DNA of 64,000 nucleotides from Lactarius indigo (GCA_025766275.1 JAFKAC010000001.1:3534001-3598000); one strand, 5' to 3'; shown: positions 11,246-23,618, counted from the first letter of the stretch. Notes: generated from the letters alone by a model not told the origin. Translations and numbers: made by a program.

Positions 11246-11499
11246 TGGTGGCAGAGTCAGTTGGCTGATTTTTGCATCATTCCCATGGACCATACCGCTC
11301 CGGACCGCTCTGGACTGGCAACAAAGTTTGGACTCCATCCCAAGCACACACTTTCCATTGCTTACTTGAGCAAAGAATATTAACAAGTATTAGTTAATAG
11401 ATACCATTAGATTAACATCTTATTTTTCCAAGACAGGTGACATGTATTTATTATTAGCTAATAACAAAAAGCTATGAGTGCTGTGGTATAAGGGAAGGT

Positions 11500-12270
11500 G
11501 TTAGAAGAAATGTAAAAGTAAATACGGTGGAATGTAAGAGATGGGAGGGAGTAGGGGAGAGGAAGAACGGAGGGGCAGCGAGGTAACCAAGGGGTGGAGA
11601 CGAGAGAAGCGCGTCTTGAGGTGCTGCAGGAGGTAAAGGGCTGCAAAAGTAACTGAGGGGTGAAGCCAAATGTGGTGGAGAGCGAGTGGGGGAAGGAGAG
11701 AGAACGTCAGCCAACAAAGGATTTAGACAGAGAAATACCGTACCTGAGGAGGCGCGTCTTGAGACACTGCAGGAGGTAAAGGGCTGCAAAAGTAACCGAG
11801 GGGTGAAGCTGAGGGAGGTGTGTCTTGAGATGCTGCAGGAGGTAAAGGGCAGCAAAGGTAACTGAGGAGTGAAGGCAGGTGCGGTGGAGAGCGAGTGGGG
11901 GGAGGAGAGAGAATGTCAGCCAGCAAAGGATATGAACAGAGAAATACCGTACCTAAGGTGGAGAAGGCAAGGGAGAGGTAAAGAGCAGCAAAAGTAACCA
12001 AGGGGTGAGGCCAGGAGAAGCGCGTCTTAAGATGCTGCAGGAGGTAAAGGGTAGCAAAAGTAACCGAGGGGTGAAGCTGGTAAAGGCGAGGGAGGTGTGT
12101 CTTGAGCTTGAGACGCTGCAAGAGGTGGAGAACAGCAAATAGTAACCAAGGGGTGAAGGCGAGGGAAGCGTGTCTTAAGATGCCAAAAGAGATAGAGGGT
12201 TGAGTGGAGAGTAGAGATCACACAGATTGAATCACATGAATCGAACCACAGAACGCCGGCACTCATGTAT
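11500..12270. repeat. Degenerate tandem repeat in the MULE
   Basis: Units of roughly 60-110 bp built around 'GCAGGAGGTAAAGGGCAGCA', 'AAAGTAACCGAGGGGTGA' and 'AGCGCGTCTTGAGATGCTG'. The array continues as fragments at 14001-14091 and 14707-14890, so copia LTRs landed in it. Long minus-strand Ser/Pro-rich frames over it look like artefacts. Function unknown. Confidence 0.65.
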
Positions 12271-12409
12271 TTAGCATTGAGGCAGTCGTATCGTATATAC
12301 AAAATATATCAGTAGCTACATGCCATTCTGATAAGTAAAGGAAGGGAGAAGGTAAGGGGCGACCAAGTGCATCTTGAGACGTCCACTGCCATCACATCAA
12401 GGGCTCACT

Positions 12410-12917
12410 TGTTACGGTACGGACTAATTGACTCATCACACACGACTCATGACCGGTTATGACTACGGTCTGGTATTGGTATTAGTCATGGACTCTTACA
12501 TCGTATCAGTCAGCATAGTAGTTTACATGTGATTGTAACTCGTGTATGACTCATTCCTAGGATAGCTGTACTAGGGTTCGAGCTAGTTACACTACTGGTT
12601 CCTTATTGTTCTAGCGGCGCTTTAAAGCCCGCATGTATCTGTATAAGTAGTCGCACTGGAAGACCAAGAGTCCCCATCTTGGTCTTCTTCAATCCACCGC
12701 TTGACTTGTCTCTTGTCTGCCTTAGTCTCTGACTAAGTGTGCCTCTGCTTCTATCCGCCAAGGGATAGTTCTCTTTCATCTTTTGCTGCAGTGTGCACCT
12801 AAGTGTCCCTGTTCAGCTTGCGTTGGGTTGACACGTGGTCCCCATTCACCTTCACTTCACTAAGTCGATTACGCCCTCTCAGAGTCCAAGTTGGACTAAT
12901 GCTGGTGGAGCATAACA
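12410..12917 (+). repeat. Solo LTR-B, TSD TCACT
   Basis: A 508-bp LTR beginning TGTTACGGTACGG and ending GGAGCATAACA, flanked by TCACT at 12405-12409 and 12918-12922. It contains the TATAAGTA box and ATCTTGGTCTT self-primer motif of the family. It is inserted in the MULE repeat region. Confidence 0.93.
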
Positions 12918-12922
12918 TCACT

Positions 12923-13398
12923 GCATACTTCACTCACACTCATTTACTTCCTTTTTTTTTGGGCAAGCTCGTGGGACTTGATAATAAGCTGCCTGTGTAT
13001 CCAGCATCGAGGGGGATTTATATACAACGACCCTACTTGTTACATGCCTGGCTGGTATGTAAAGAAGGGAGAGGGTAAAGGAGGCATGGGGATGGCGTAG
13101 GGAGATAAGAAATAGGGTGGGCTAATGATGTAATGTAACATGGAAACAAGGCAGAAACGAGGTGCTAAGGCGCAAAAGATCGAGACATAAAAACATAGGG
13201 TGCCAAAGCCACGGCAAAGTGGGACAAGAACACAACAAGTGAATAATCTGGCGTAGTGGCAGATGACAGTGCATGCTCTGCCATTACAACAAATCAGCAA
13301 ATAAAATAAAATAAAATAAAATAAAAGACAATCCGTGCCCTTACCAATGACAGAAAGAGGTGTGGCCAAATGGCAAGAACAAAACGGCTGGTGAGTGG
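12923..13398. other. MULE non-coding segment with a short (ATAAA)n run
   Basis: No gene seen. It contains about five tandem ATAAA units at 13301-13325 and otherwise unremarkable sequence between two solo LTRs. Confidence 0.5.
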
Positions 13399-14000
13399 TG
13401 ATGAACAGCACAGATAGAGAACATACTCACAGTGGCAAAGGTGACTGTGGTGAGATATGCAGAGAGTGCTTGAAGCAGCAACAGGGGGTTGTCAGGCAGA
13501 GTGAAGCAAGTGAAGTCTGGCACACAAACAGTGAGAACTGATGTTATACATTAGAGAGGAGAAGGCATACCTGGCACACAAACAGTGAGAACTGATGTGG
13601 ACCAGGAGCGTACATGGTACTCTACTTATACTCATACAGGGAGTGACAATACTACAAGGTGAGTAACACCTAGTCACAGAATACAAGATGCATTGTTCTA
13701 TGCAGGACACAAAGGAGTGGACATAAAGAGAACAAGGCGATGAGAACAAGAAGAGTCCAGAGCAGGATGATATCATAGTGACATCATAATAAAGATAAGA
13801 ACAAAAGTAGAACAAAGGAACGTAGTACAATGAAAAGTCTGGAAGTAGTCCATATGATGTCATTGTACAGTGATGTCATAGAAGTCCTAGATTGTACAGA
13901 TCAAATCTAATCTAAAGCGGTCCTAATTAATCTACAGCAGTCCATATCTGTAAGTCCGGTCCGTTAGAGCCGCTAAGTGTGCAAGGGTCACTTATCAACA
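13399..14000 (-). repeat. Solo copia LTR, TSD AGTGG
   Basis: A 602-bp copy of the copia LTR (TGATGAACAGC...CACTTATCAACA), flanked by AGTGG at 13394-13398 and 14001-14005. It faces another solo copy 91 bp away (14092-14706). Confidence 0.92.
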
Positions 14001-14091
14001 AGTGGAACAACATGAACCGTTGATGGGGATGAAGAAGGGGTGGAGAGAGCAGCAAGGGTGATTGAAGCATGTCTTGATGTTGCAAGAGGTG

Positions 14092-14706
14092 TGTTGATAA
14101 GTGACCCTTGTGCACTTAGTGGCTCGTATGGACCGGACCTGCAGCATGGACTGCTTTAGATTAGATTAATTGGACTTGTAGATTACTTACATCTGATCTG
14201 TACAATCTAGCGCTAATCATTGCGTCATGTATGACATCATGTACTATGACATCATGTAGAACACTCTGGACACTTTATTGTACTCTGTCCTTTGTTCTCC
14301 TTTAGTTCTTATCTTTATTATGATGTCATTATGATATCATCTTTGTCTGGACTCTCTCTGTTCTGGTCGCCTTGTTCTCCTTTGATACACTCCTTTTGTC
14401 CTGTATGTAGAACAACGCTCCTTGTATTCTGTGACTCTACGTTACCACCCTTGTACTAGTGTCACACCTCTGTATAGTATAAGTAGTAGTGCTTGTATGC
14501 TCCTGGTCCACATCAGTTCTCTCACTGCTGTGTGCCAGGTATGTTCTCTCCACTGTAATACCATTATCAGTTCTCTCACTGCTGTGTGCCAGACACCTTG
14601 CTTCACTTGCTTGACAGTCCCCTCTGCTGCTTACCAGCTGCACCTAGTATCTCACCACAGTCTCCTTTGTCACTGTGAGTACTGGATCTGTCTTTGCTGT
14701 TCATCA
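14092..14706 (+). repeat. Solo copia LTR, TSD AGGTG
   Basis: A 615-bp copy (TGTTGATAAGTGACCC...TGTTCATCA), flanked by AGGTG at 14087-14091 and 14707-14711. It is inverted relative to 13399-14000; each copy keeps its own matching duplication, so the two insertions are independent. Confidence 0.92.
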
Positions 14707-14921
14707 AGGTGAAGGGAAGGGCAGCAAAAGTAACCGAGGGGTGAAGCTGAGAGAAGCGCATCTTGAGATGTTGCAGAAAGTAAAGGGCAGCAAAGGTAGC
14801 TGAAGGGTGAAGGTGGGTGCGGTGGAGAGCACAAGTGGGGGAGGAGTGAGAACATCAGCCAATAAAGGATATCTAAGGTGGAAGAAATGAACTGAAAAAA
14901 AATTAAAGTGAGGATGTAGAG

Positions 14922-17646
14922 TTAGGAGGTGGGGGAGTGGCCATAGGGCCAATATATAGGATATGCTGAGTGATATGGGGTGTGCATGTACATGCTAGGA
15001 GGGTAAGGGGCAGGAATGGGGTACCACATGGGGGGAACAGAGGGAGGTGGAGCAGATGGGGTGGCCACGTGCATTTGGTCCAGGGGCTGTGAGAGAACAT
15101 GAGGGTTCCATGCTACCGTGCTGGGGACTAAGGTGGAGGCAGGAGGCGGGGGATTTGATGGAGCTGGGGCCGTGTGTTTGTGGCCATGTTTTGGGGTTTG
15201 TGAGAGAGGGTCCAAGCTGTTGGCAGCAACTGTGGCATGTGCACGCGCATCAGCATTCTGGGCTGCCGTTTGTGCATCTGGTGCAGCATTACAGCCAGAG
15301 CAAACACCACCGCTGTATGGATCTGTAATCCTCACACACAGTCGCTTACAATTGAGGTCACCAATGTGCGTTGTTGCTGGGGGTTTGGGGAATGATCCGG
15401 TGCTGGGCCAGGGTCGCTTCTGTCATCACACAGCCCCCATTTGTTCTGTGGTCTCAGTCCATGAGCGATGATTGGGTGGGATTGCCTCTTTGTCCAGGAG
15501 TGGGCTGTCTGAGGAGCGAGAGTTACAAACAACTGCCGTCAGGTGAGCCTTGACCGCCTGGAGGCTGCAAACGGTCCCCGGAGACAAAGGAATGCCATCA
15601 TCCAGAAATTCCTTAGAGACAGAAATCACATTCTCTAGTATTGATGTGGTTTCTGCACTCACATCACTGCGTGCATCTGGCAAACCTTCCTGGGCTGGCA
15701 CAACTATTTTGGGAGACATGTCTCCTGCTGCTCCCACTTGTTGGTCATTGTCCCCAAAGAAATGGCTGATGGCAGTGACATGTTTGCATAGCCGAATCCT
15801 AGGCCAGTCTGGACAATCACAAGACTGCTTGCCAAGGTCAACTGGGTACACCCATGAAGAGTCCGTTGCTGAGCACACAGAAAAGTGATCACCACTGAGG
15901 CTGCAGATTGACTCGGCGTTCATTTCTGGTGTTCACGCAAGGATTTCCTCGCAGTGTTTCTTGGCCAGATCTGCACCCTGGAACCCCAGGTCCTGTCCAT
16001 CGTAGCGGACCACGTAGTCTTGGAGCATGTCCTTTACAAGTATGTGTATTAAATGATCAGCATGCCAATTTCACTTCCCCTGGAGCCACTTAGATTTGAG
16101 AACATGGTGATAACTAGAATAATAATAGATTGTGAGCAATCTTGGCAATTTTCCATCCGATCAGGCTACTTACAACTCAATAAGCATATTAGTATCGCCC
16201 TCCTGAAAGATTGTGCGATCTTGCCTTGCTGTCCCTGACCAAAGGGATGCAACAGGCATCCAATTCACCTTGAGATAATCAATGAAGCTCTGGGGAGCCT
16301 TGGGATCAGCCTGCATTTCCTCCCACCAGTAATCAAATTCTTTTTGGTTGTGTGTTTTTACCCATTCCCACACACATTCCCAAAGTTGCAGGAATTCTTC
16401 CATGCAGAAGTGCATCCACATTGCGCAGAGCACGTGCCACCAGCACAGTAGAAGTGTGCACTCCGAGTATATGGCCTTGATTGCATTCATTTGCGCTTGG
16501 TTGCAATTGCTCATCACAATCGTGGGTGTGATCTCCGGGCTCCGCTTTTTTACGAAATTTAGGAAATATGTTATTGTCGCTTCTGTGCCATTTGACGACA
16601 GCATCCAGGTGACAGGAACACCTGTGGAGTGGAAATGAAGTAAGTATCCAAAAGTGGCAAATCGCCACAAAGTGCACCATGACCCCATGAATCCCTCACA
16701 AGCAGGGTGAAAAGCTGTAACCCCATATATTGAGCAGTATTGTGAGTGGCATCAATAGATAAAAAATTCGAGCCCAGTGCTTGGAATCTCTCCTTCTGAA
16801 ATTCTGTTTGAATACACAATACAAATGAATCTGGGGATAACCCAGATTCAAGTGGGGGAGGGTCCAGCTTGTCCTTCAGGACTGCCACGCTACCGGCTTG
16901 CTGGAGCTGGGTGATCCATAGCCTCACGGAGATCACATCATTATCATCAAGACAGATCTCCTTGTTCTCCACGATCTGACGAAGGTGGCAGATGTTGCTC
17001 ATTGTAATATGGTAATCGCATTGACTTCTAGTGCATGATTCCCGCACATGTTTTAGCTAGTGACAATAAATGTCAGCCAAAAATGAAAACGTAATTGCCA
17101 TGCACAATAGCCTTTGGGTCAATCCCAGTGTGAACCATTTCCATGACAAGGTCTTTAGTCATATCCAAGAGTCTGGTGAACCGTAGATTCTCATTGCCAA
17201 GCAAGTGATTGTGTTGGTCCTCATACCTCCTGAGAATTGTCTCGGTGCATGGATATTGCTTGATTGTCAAGCAACACTGGCAGCCCTGTCTTCTTAGATG
17301 GGATCTTCCTCTCCCAGTTGTTAATGTTCTTGTAATCACGCTTCCCACCTGTGTATTCTCTCATGCACCTGTACACGCAGTGTTCCTGCCAGATTGGTGA
17401 ATCTGACCGCATGACTTAACTCACAACAAGCTCAATCATTTTGTCACACTCCTCGGCTGCGAGCCAGGCCAGGAACTTGGGCTCATCAGCCCATTCCCGT
17501 GTCATCCCACCCTTCTCTCTGTTGTACGTGATGCTCCCGCTCAGCGATTTCATAACAGTGACTTCTGGTGCCTTTTGCTTGTGCATGTGATATGCATATG
17601 TGTTTTCGGTGATTGGGGGACCAATGGGAATTTCCAGGGTGGACAT
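14922..17646 (-). pseudogene. MULE transposase with WRKY-GCM1/FAR1-like and SWIM zinc domains
   Basis: Multi-exon minus-strand gene starting MSTLEIPIGPP near 17646. The N-terminal zinc cluster (CVYRCMREY ... CQCCLTIKQYPC ... HNH) spans about 17390-17190. The MULE domain (FLSIDATHNTAQYMGL, then GVPVTWMLSSNGTEATITYF after an intron at about 16690-16620) spans 16860-16400. A SWIM finger (CDCPDW...CKH) lies at about 15830-15770. The C-terminus is Pro/Tyr-rich. The usual second Asp region reads MSNCNQAQMNAIK where relatives have S/T-D-C-D, so catalytic Asp residues appear changed to Asn. There is also a frame change near 17290 and a stop near 15424. I judge it inactive. Confidence 0.78.
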
Positions 17647-17947
17647 AAATAGTGGGGGGTTGGGAAGGTGGTTGGAATTGTTCACCCATCCTTCCCACCT
17701 AAACGTGCATAACAATGATACATGGACACACGCCGATACACAGACATGCATTGTTTGTGCAGTTGTTTGCATTTACTTTTATTTTATTTATTTAAGTTTT
17801 TATTTTATGTATTTACTTTATGAAAATAAAATTTGAGTGCAAAAGAAAAAGTAAAGAAAGCGGAGTTTGAATCTGAGTGGTGGAGAAGCAGTAAAAGTGG
17901 GCCAGATTGTGGGAAATGATGCGAAATTCTAAAGACTGGCAGAGTCA

Positions 17948-18306
17948 TTGACAAGAGTGGAGAGGAGTGCGAGCTGGTCATTGCATTGAGTAGAAGGCAT
18001 GTAAAGAGATGATGGGGACTTAGCACAGTGAGTGATCGTCCTTATATGTGTTTCTCTGTCAGGGTTGGAATGTTTGAACTTCCACACGGCATTGTTGGCA
18101 AAGACGTCATCCTTATCAATCCACTGATTGTCTGAGTCAGGATATCCCTTCCATTTGACAAGATATTGGAGCCATTGTCTTCTGCCGAATCGCTGAGAGT
18201 CCAGAATCTTCTCAACTTCATCCTCTTCTTCGTTATCAATTAGATCTGGAGGTGGGTGCTGATAATTTGGTCTGTGCGTGGGTGTCTCACAATAAGGTGT
18301 GAGAAG
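17948..18306 (-). pseudogene. Gyp-B chromodomain segment (left arm)
   Basis: Encodes the end of pol: PPPDLIDNEEEDEVEKILDS, then RFGRRQWLQYLVKWKGYPDS and NQWIDKDDVFANNAVWKFK, a chromodomain that would steer integration to marked chromatin. Here the arginine codon after ILDSQ is intact (CGA), whereas the right arm has TGA. The segment ends at a solo copia LTR (18307). Confidence 0.8.
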
Positions 18307-18920
18307 TGTTGATAAGTGACCCTTGTGCACTCAGCGGCTCACACAGGACTGGACTTGCAGCGTGGACTGCTTTAGATTAGATTAATTGGACTTGTAGATT
18401 ACTTACATTTGATCTGTACAATCTAGCGCTTATCATTGCATCATGTATGACATCACTGTACCTTATGATATCATAGATCCGGACTCTGCGTTGTATTCAA
18501 CACCTTTGTACTTTCCTTTGTTCTATCTTTATCATGATATCATTATGATGTCATTTACTTCTGGACTCTCTTTGTTCTGCACTCCTTGTTCTCCATTTAG
18601 CACACTCCTTTGTCCCACATGTAGAACAACATCTCTTGTACTCTGTGACCCTATGTTACTTCTCTTGTACTAGTGTCACTCCCCTGTATAGTATAAGTAG
18701 TAGGCTTGTACGCTCCTGGTCCACATCAGTTCCTCACTGTTGTGTGCCAGGTATGTTCCCTCTTCTCCAATGTAACATCAGTTCCTCACTGTTGTGTGCC
18801 AGAACATCTCTTGCTTCACTTGCTTGACAGTCCCCCTCTGCTGCTTACCAGCTGCATCTAGTATCTTACCACAGTCTCCTTTGTCACTGTGAGTACTGGA
18901 TCTGTCTTTGCTGTTTATCA
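18307..18920 (+). repeat. Solo copia LTR, TSD AGAAG
   Basis: A 614-bp LTR flanked by AGAAG at 18302-18306 and 18921-18925, inserted between the integrase and chromodomain parts of Gyp-B. Confidence 0.93.
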
Positions 18921-19788
18921 AGAAGGTCTATGTGAAAGACGTCATGGATGCTCCACTGTGTGGGAAGTTCTAATTGATAGTTGACAGGGGACATCACCTG
19001 GACGACCTTAAAAGGTCCATGGCGCTTGGCAGCGAGTTTTGCCGTTGGCTGGTGGGTTCGTAAGTGACGTCCTTCAAGCCACACAAGGTCTCCTTCTTTA
19101 AATTTGGGCATATCTTTGTGTTTGACCCATGACTTCTGCACCTGGAACATGCATAGGAAGGCTCGTTGTCAGTGCCTGTTTGAACTGGTCTAGCTGTAAA
19201 GAGACTTGTGGGATAGGAGATGGCCTATCAATCCAACCAGCACGAGGGTTGAACCCTGATAAGAGGAAAAAGGGGGATTCCCGTGTGGTTTTGTTGGGCT
19301 AATTGTTATGCGTGAATTCCACCATTGGTAGATAACAAACCTAGTCGTCCTGCCACTCATTTACCCAAAAATGAAGATATTGTTCCAGCCATTGATTTGT
19401 CCGTTCTGATTGGCCATCTGTCTGGGGGTGATAAGCCATCAAGATGTTTTGGCTGATGCCAAGGATTTTGCATGTCTCTCTCATGAACTTTGACGTGAAA
19501 TGGGGATCTCAATCACTGATAACACGCGAAGGGAGTCCAAATTGAGGGAACACATGAGACACATACAGAGCAGCCATGCCTTTGGCTGTTATCTCCTCGT
19601 TACATGGGATAAAGATGGTGGCTTTGGTGCAGTTGTGATTGGTTACTGTTAAAATAGAGTCATAACCTCATGAGATGGGAAGTTTGGTAATGAAGTCCAC
19701 TGCAATCATCTTGAATGGCAGGGCTTCCGGTTTGGGATAGATGGGTTGTAGTGGTGCTCAGATAGGGCAGAGGTTGACTTTGTGCCGT
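18921..19788 (-). pseudogene. Gyp-B integrase fragment (left arm)
   Basis: Reading leftward: integrase core (VDFITKLPIS-stop-GYDSIL, HVISD-stop-DPHF, ILMAYHPQTDGQSERTNQW) and the C-terminal part (HKDMPKFKEGDLVWLEGRHL, PTQWSIHDVFHIDLL). Both TGA codons named occur at the same sites in the right arm. The fragment is interrupted at 19788 by the Plavaka element, and the rest resumes at 39812. Confidence 0.82.
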
Positions 19789-19809
19789 CATCAGCAAATA
19801 AAAAAAAGG

Positions 19810-20290
19810 TTGACAAGTGGTTATAACCACTTATAATCGCTGTAAGCAGGTGTGGGCAGGTCCAGGATTACAAATCACCGAAAGCGATTGTGATCATTCA
19901 ATGGTTTTGAAATTGTTTGGCATTATGCCCATGAATGGTAATCGCTTATATTCGCTTTTGCGGATTGTATTGCCTTTCATGAACGAAAACTCTTCACAAG
20001 AGTTGTATGCGCTTATAATCGCTTTAGTAGTTTATAATCATGTTCCTAAATTGTATGCACTTCCGTAGCTTGCACATGCTTCTTATCGATTTTGAAAATT
20101 GCAATCCCTTGCACAAATTTTATGCGCTTGTGAGTGTCACTGCCCTCCGCAATCACTTTTAATTGATTATATTCACATTTCTAATTTACAAGTATTTGAT
20201 TGTCTTGAGGACACTTTTATTGCACGCAAGTGCTCACAATGGCTTATATTCACTTGTAAGTGATCACCATTTGTCAATAAAGTTCCCATC
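19810..20290. repeat. Plavaka left subterminal repeats
   Basis: Repeated ACTTATAATCGCT, GCTTATATTCGCT, GCGCTTATAATCGCTT and CACTTGTAAGTGATCAC motifs in both orientations; no gene. They are presumed transposase binding sites, matched by 39400-39800. Confidence 0.6.
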
Positions 20291-20828
20291 AATAAATCGA
20301 TCATTTTTGGTCATGGTACTATTTCTTGTTTAGATGTGCTCGTCATCCCATACAATTGTTTCGAAACATTGTCATATTCTGCTATTTCGTGCTACTGTAC
20401 ATTGAGCCAATACAAGTTAAGAATCAGTATTGACGTCGTCGCCTTTTCCTCTGAGAGGGCTGCTTCTTTTTGCTGACTCCCAAGTCTTGCTCCTCATCCT
20501 GTGAGTCATTCTCACTGCACCGCTTCTGGGGCCACCTAGGCACCTCCATGTCGTTGTTGTGATTGTCAGTAGGCCAGGGGCCATAGTGAGGCTGGCAGAG
20601 TCTCTGTGTGAATGTTCACCCCTGACTCACTCTGGGTTAGGGGTGACCCGGGCATTGTTGCCCTATCTCGTGAGGCTGATTCCACACATGTCAGTAAGCG
20701 ACATCATAGCACAGCTAAATACTCACATGGCCCGGCTGCTACCCTCTCAGCTGCTGCCCTTTCAGCCTGCTGCCATCTCAGCCACTGCCTCATCAGCAAG
20801 GTGCTTCACGTTTTGGGCCCTTGCTTTG

Positions 20829-22085
20829 GCTAGAAAGCCATTTGAGGCATTCACCCAGGTCAATCCTGTGGGTCTTGCGCCTTCCTCCCTGCTAAAGAGT
20901 TCTCTGTAAACGAAGATTAGTTGTGTCCAAATTAGCTACAATCACTTACTTATTCCACCATTGGATCGTTTGCTCTGCCCATTGCTCATTCTCTTCAAAC
21001 ACTTTGAATAAATTTTCTGCGAATTCTTCATAATCGAAGTCTTCATCTTTGCCACTCCACGTTTGCTGAGAACTCAAGGCGAATCGGGCCTATCACTGTG
21101 TTATCGTTGAAACCAATCAAGTTCTCGCAGCTTACCTGGACTGCCACATACACCACAATAGAAGCTGATACCGACTCTAAGTTGAATAACCTGAGCTACA
21201 CAAGTTCGGCTGGGTTTTTGATTAGGATGAAGGGGGTGCATGGCAGTCCTTGGCCCTGTGAATATCACTCATAGGCACTGCCAAGTCTGTCAGCTTTACT
21301 TAGTTTACTTATCATTCACTTACGCGGGTGAGGAAGTACCCTCGCATGAACCTGGACAGAATGTTGTCTGGATTGTACTTGTCCGGATCTTCATATAGGA
21401 ATGCCGGGGCATCATGGGCAGTCACCTCGTACCCTTTGACACCGCTATTAACCTTTGTTACTAATGCTGGGCAAGGTCAGTTGAGCAAATATTAGAAGTC
21501 CTAGATCTCACCTAAGTGGGTCGCTGTCGTACTCCGCAATGTGCTCTATGGGTATGAGCAACCGCCCAAGTATATCGTGGTTGAAACCACGATCTGATTT
21601 TGAGTCCCTGCTAAGGGTTAAGTTGGCCTTGGTCTTACTGGCAAGCATTGCGGTATGTGTTTTGAGACGGTGGGCATCACCCGAACGACTGCTCTGCATT
21701 CCCTCCAAGAGCTGTGGGAGGCATTGAGTGCATATATGCGAGAATAAGTTGAAGTACATATGGCTTGCTCGACATCCCTCATTTCTGGGTCCTGTTGCTT
21801 GACATGCTTCCTGCAGAGTGGCACTGAACATTAGGGCTGCGTCCCAATGCACCGCATAACTTGCATGCGTTTCCTCGCTGCTATGATCAATAGGTTAATC
21901 GGTGACAGTTATATATGCGAATACACAACTCACGTCGTTGTATATTCTACAGGGTACATGTGGTCTTGAGCAGTATAGATAAGTTGGTCCACCGATATGA
22001 AAGGGTGGACGCATCGCAACAAGTATTTGCTGCATTCAATGAGGGCCTCCTTGGTACTACCAAGTCATGTCAGAATACAGTACCG
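20829..22085 (-). CDS. DUF6698-like protein gene (Plavaka cargo, 5' limit uncertain)
   Basis: Minus-strand exons with GT-AG introns: LIECSKYLLRCVHPFIS (about 22060-21930); MFSATLQEACQ to KTKANLTLSRDSKSDRGFNH (about 21870-21520); GVKGYEVTAHDAPAFLYEDP to NILSRFMRGYFLTR (about 21440-21330); ALSSQQTWSGKDEDFDYEEF to EQTIQWWNK (about 21085-20950); and a last exon, ELFSREEGARPTGLTWVNAS, ending near 20830. The order RGFxH, YDPDNxxxxxxRGYFL and a terminal WWN motif resembles the basidiomycete DUF6698 family as I remember it. Function unknown. Confidence 0.5.
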
Positions 22086-22394
22086 AATATGAAAGGATAC
22101 TTACTGTTTGTTTGCAGGGTGTCTTGAACTTTCCTTTCTCTCTGGGGAGCTCTTCAGGACTGAAGCCCTCTCCAAGTGGCTGTTGGGATTGTGGCTTCCA
22201 TGACCTTTTTTGCAGGTGCATATATGCACTGTCTGGGGAGGATGATCACGAAGACATGGTTGAGTGAGAAGAAAATTGAGTGTGCATATACTTATCTTGT
22301 GTCTTTTTGAAACCCCAAGACTGCCCCAAAGTTTCGTGTGGTTGCATGTGATCACGCCGTGTGCAATTGACATTTGGTTCTATATAAGGAAACA

Positions 22395-23113
22395 ATATTA
22401 CTACTTTAGGGGCTCGAGTGGGGCGAGGTCCTTCTCCTCTAAGACTGAAGTTGCAAGAGTTGTCACCAAATGTAAACGTAACGATGAATTTATTTTCTTG
22501 CCTCCCTTTGACCACACCCACTATACTGAATAGAGACCCACTGATGACGACCACTTCGTGCTCAACCAAGGGCTTCCATGGTATGAGAAAACTTGGCCGA
22601 ATCGAGATTTGCTTCTGGCAGGCATGCTTGACCATTTTCACGATAATCTTGCCTTCTTGAGGAGCCAAGGTGCGCTGGTGCGTTGGCACTGTCCTGGCCA
22701 GGTTCCTGTCGTGGGCACTTATCGAACCATCACCAAACCCTTGAATGTGAAACTGGACTGCATTTCCGTTCGATGATGTCCTGGACCTGCCACGAAAACA
22801 GCCAGTGTCCTGTGTGATCAGGTTCATACATGTGAGTATGGTGTGAAGGACTGTGGTAATGTCTGAACCTTGCTCACCAGTTCTCTCATGAGACAAACCC
22901 ACAACAGGTTCAGGTGTCGTACACCAGAGGGGTTGGAACTGGGGTCAGGCAACGGTGTGTGGGGCTGAGAAGCAGGATTGGTTCTGGCAGGTCTCCACCT
23001 CCAGTGGCCTAGAGAATAGTGAGCAATGCATCTTGCCAGGCAGCTAAGATGGATACATATGCTAACATGAGGTCAGTCCACTTGAGGGTTTGGATTGGCG
23101 ATGAGGCCATCAA
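22395..23113 (-). pseudogene. SPT5-like gene, 3' part (displaced by the inversion)
   Basis: Continues the gene at 29973-38199. Reading leftward from the LTR-B junction at 23113 it begins MASSPIQTLKW, an exact-frame continuation of ...ITVELPAL at 38199. A probable 48-bp intron ends near 23010. A C-terminal KOW-like block (PLVEHEVVVISGSLFSIVGV, then ENKFIVTFTFGDN) and an EKDLAPLEPLK end lie at about 22600-22395. The frame shifts within it, so this is probably a pseudogene. The rejoining depends on undoing the inversion. Confidence 0.6.
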
Positions 23114-23618
23114 TGTTACACTCCACCGGCATTAGTCCAACTTGGACTCATAGTAGGCGTAATCGACTTAGTGAAGACTAGGCGAATGGGGACTTCGTAT
23201 CAACCCAACGCAAGCTGAACAGGGGCGTACTGGCACATGCTGCAGCGAAGATGAAGAAGTACTATCTCGTGACAGATAGTAGTGGAAGCACTCTTAGTCC
23301 GAGACTAAGGCAAACAGGAGATGAGTCAAATGGTGGATTGAAGAAGACCAAGATGGGGACTCTTGGTCTTCAGAGACGACTACTTATACAGATACACGTG
23401 GGCTTTAAAGCGCCACTCGAATACTAGGTAACCAGTAGCGTAACTAGCTTGAACCCTAGTACAGCTATCCTAGGAATGAGTCAACATGAGTCACAATCAC
23501 ATGCGAACTACTACTGCTGACTGATGTGATGTAAGAGTCCATGACTAATATCAATACCGGACCGTAGTCATAACTGGTCATGAGTCGTGTGATGAGTCAA
23601 TCAGTCCGTACCATGACA
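23114..23618 (-). repeat. Solo LTR-B, left inversion breakpoint
   Basis: A 505-bp LTR-B in minus orientation. Flanks do not match each other (ATCAA left, ACTAC right), but each is the reverse complement of a flank of the 38200-38704 copy (TTGAT left, GTAGT right). The two copies are nearly identical. This is the signature of recombination between two inverted solo LTRs. Confidence 0.92.

Larger units (their letters stand above)
11260..17936 (-). mobile_element. MULE (Mutator-like) transposon with 11-bp TSD
   Basis: Flanked by TGGCAGAGTCA at 11249-11259 and 17937-17947, an exact 11-bp duplication of Gyp-B sequence; the right Gyp-B arm shows the uninterrupted site at about 52400. The ends are weakly inverted: left GTTGGCTGATTTTTGCATCA, right (complement) GTCTTTAGAATTTCGCATCA. 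MULE TSDs are usually 9-11 bp. One transposase gene (14922-17646) is present. Removing the three nested solo LTRs (12410-12917, 13399-14000, 14092-14706) leaves about 4.9 kb. Confidence 0.85.
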
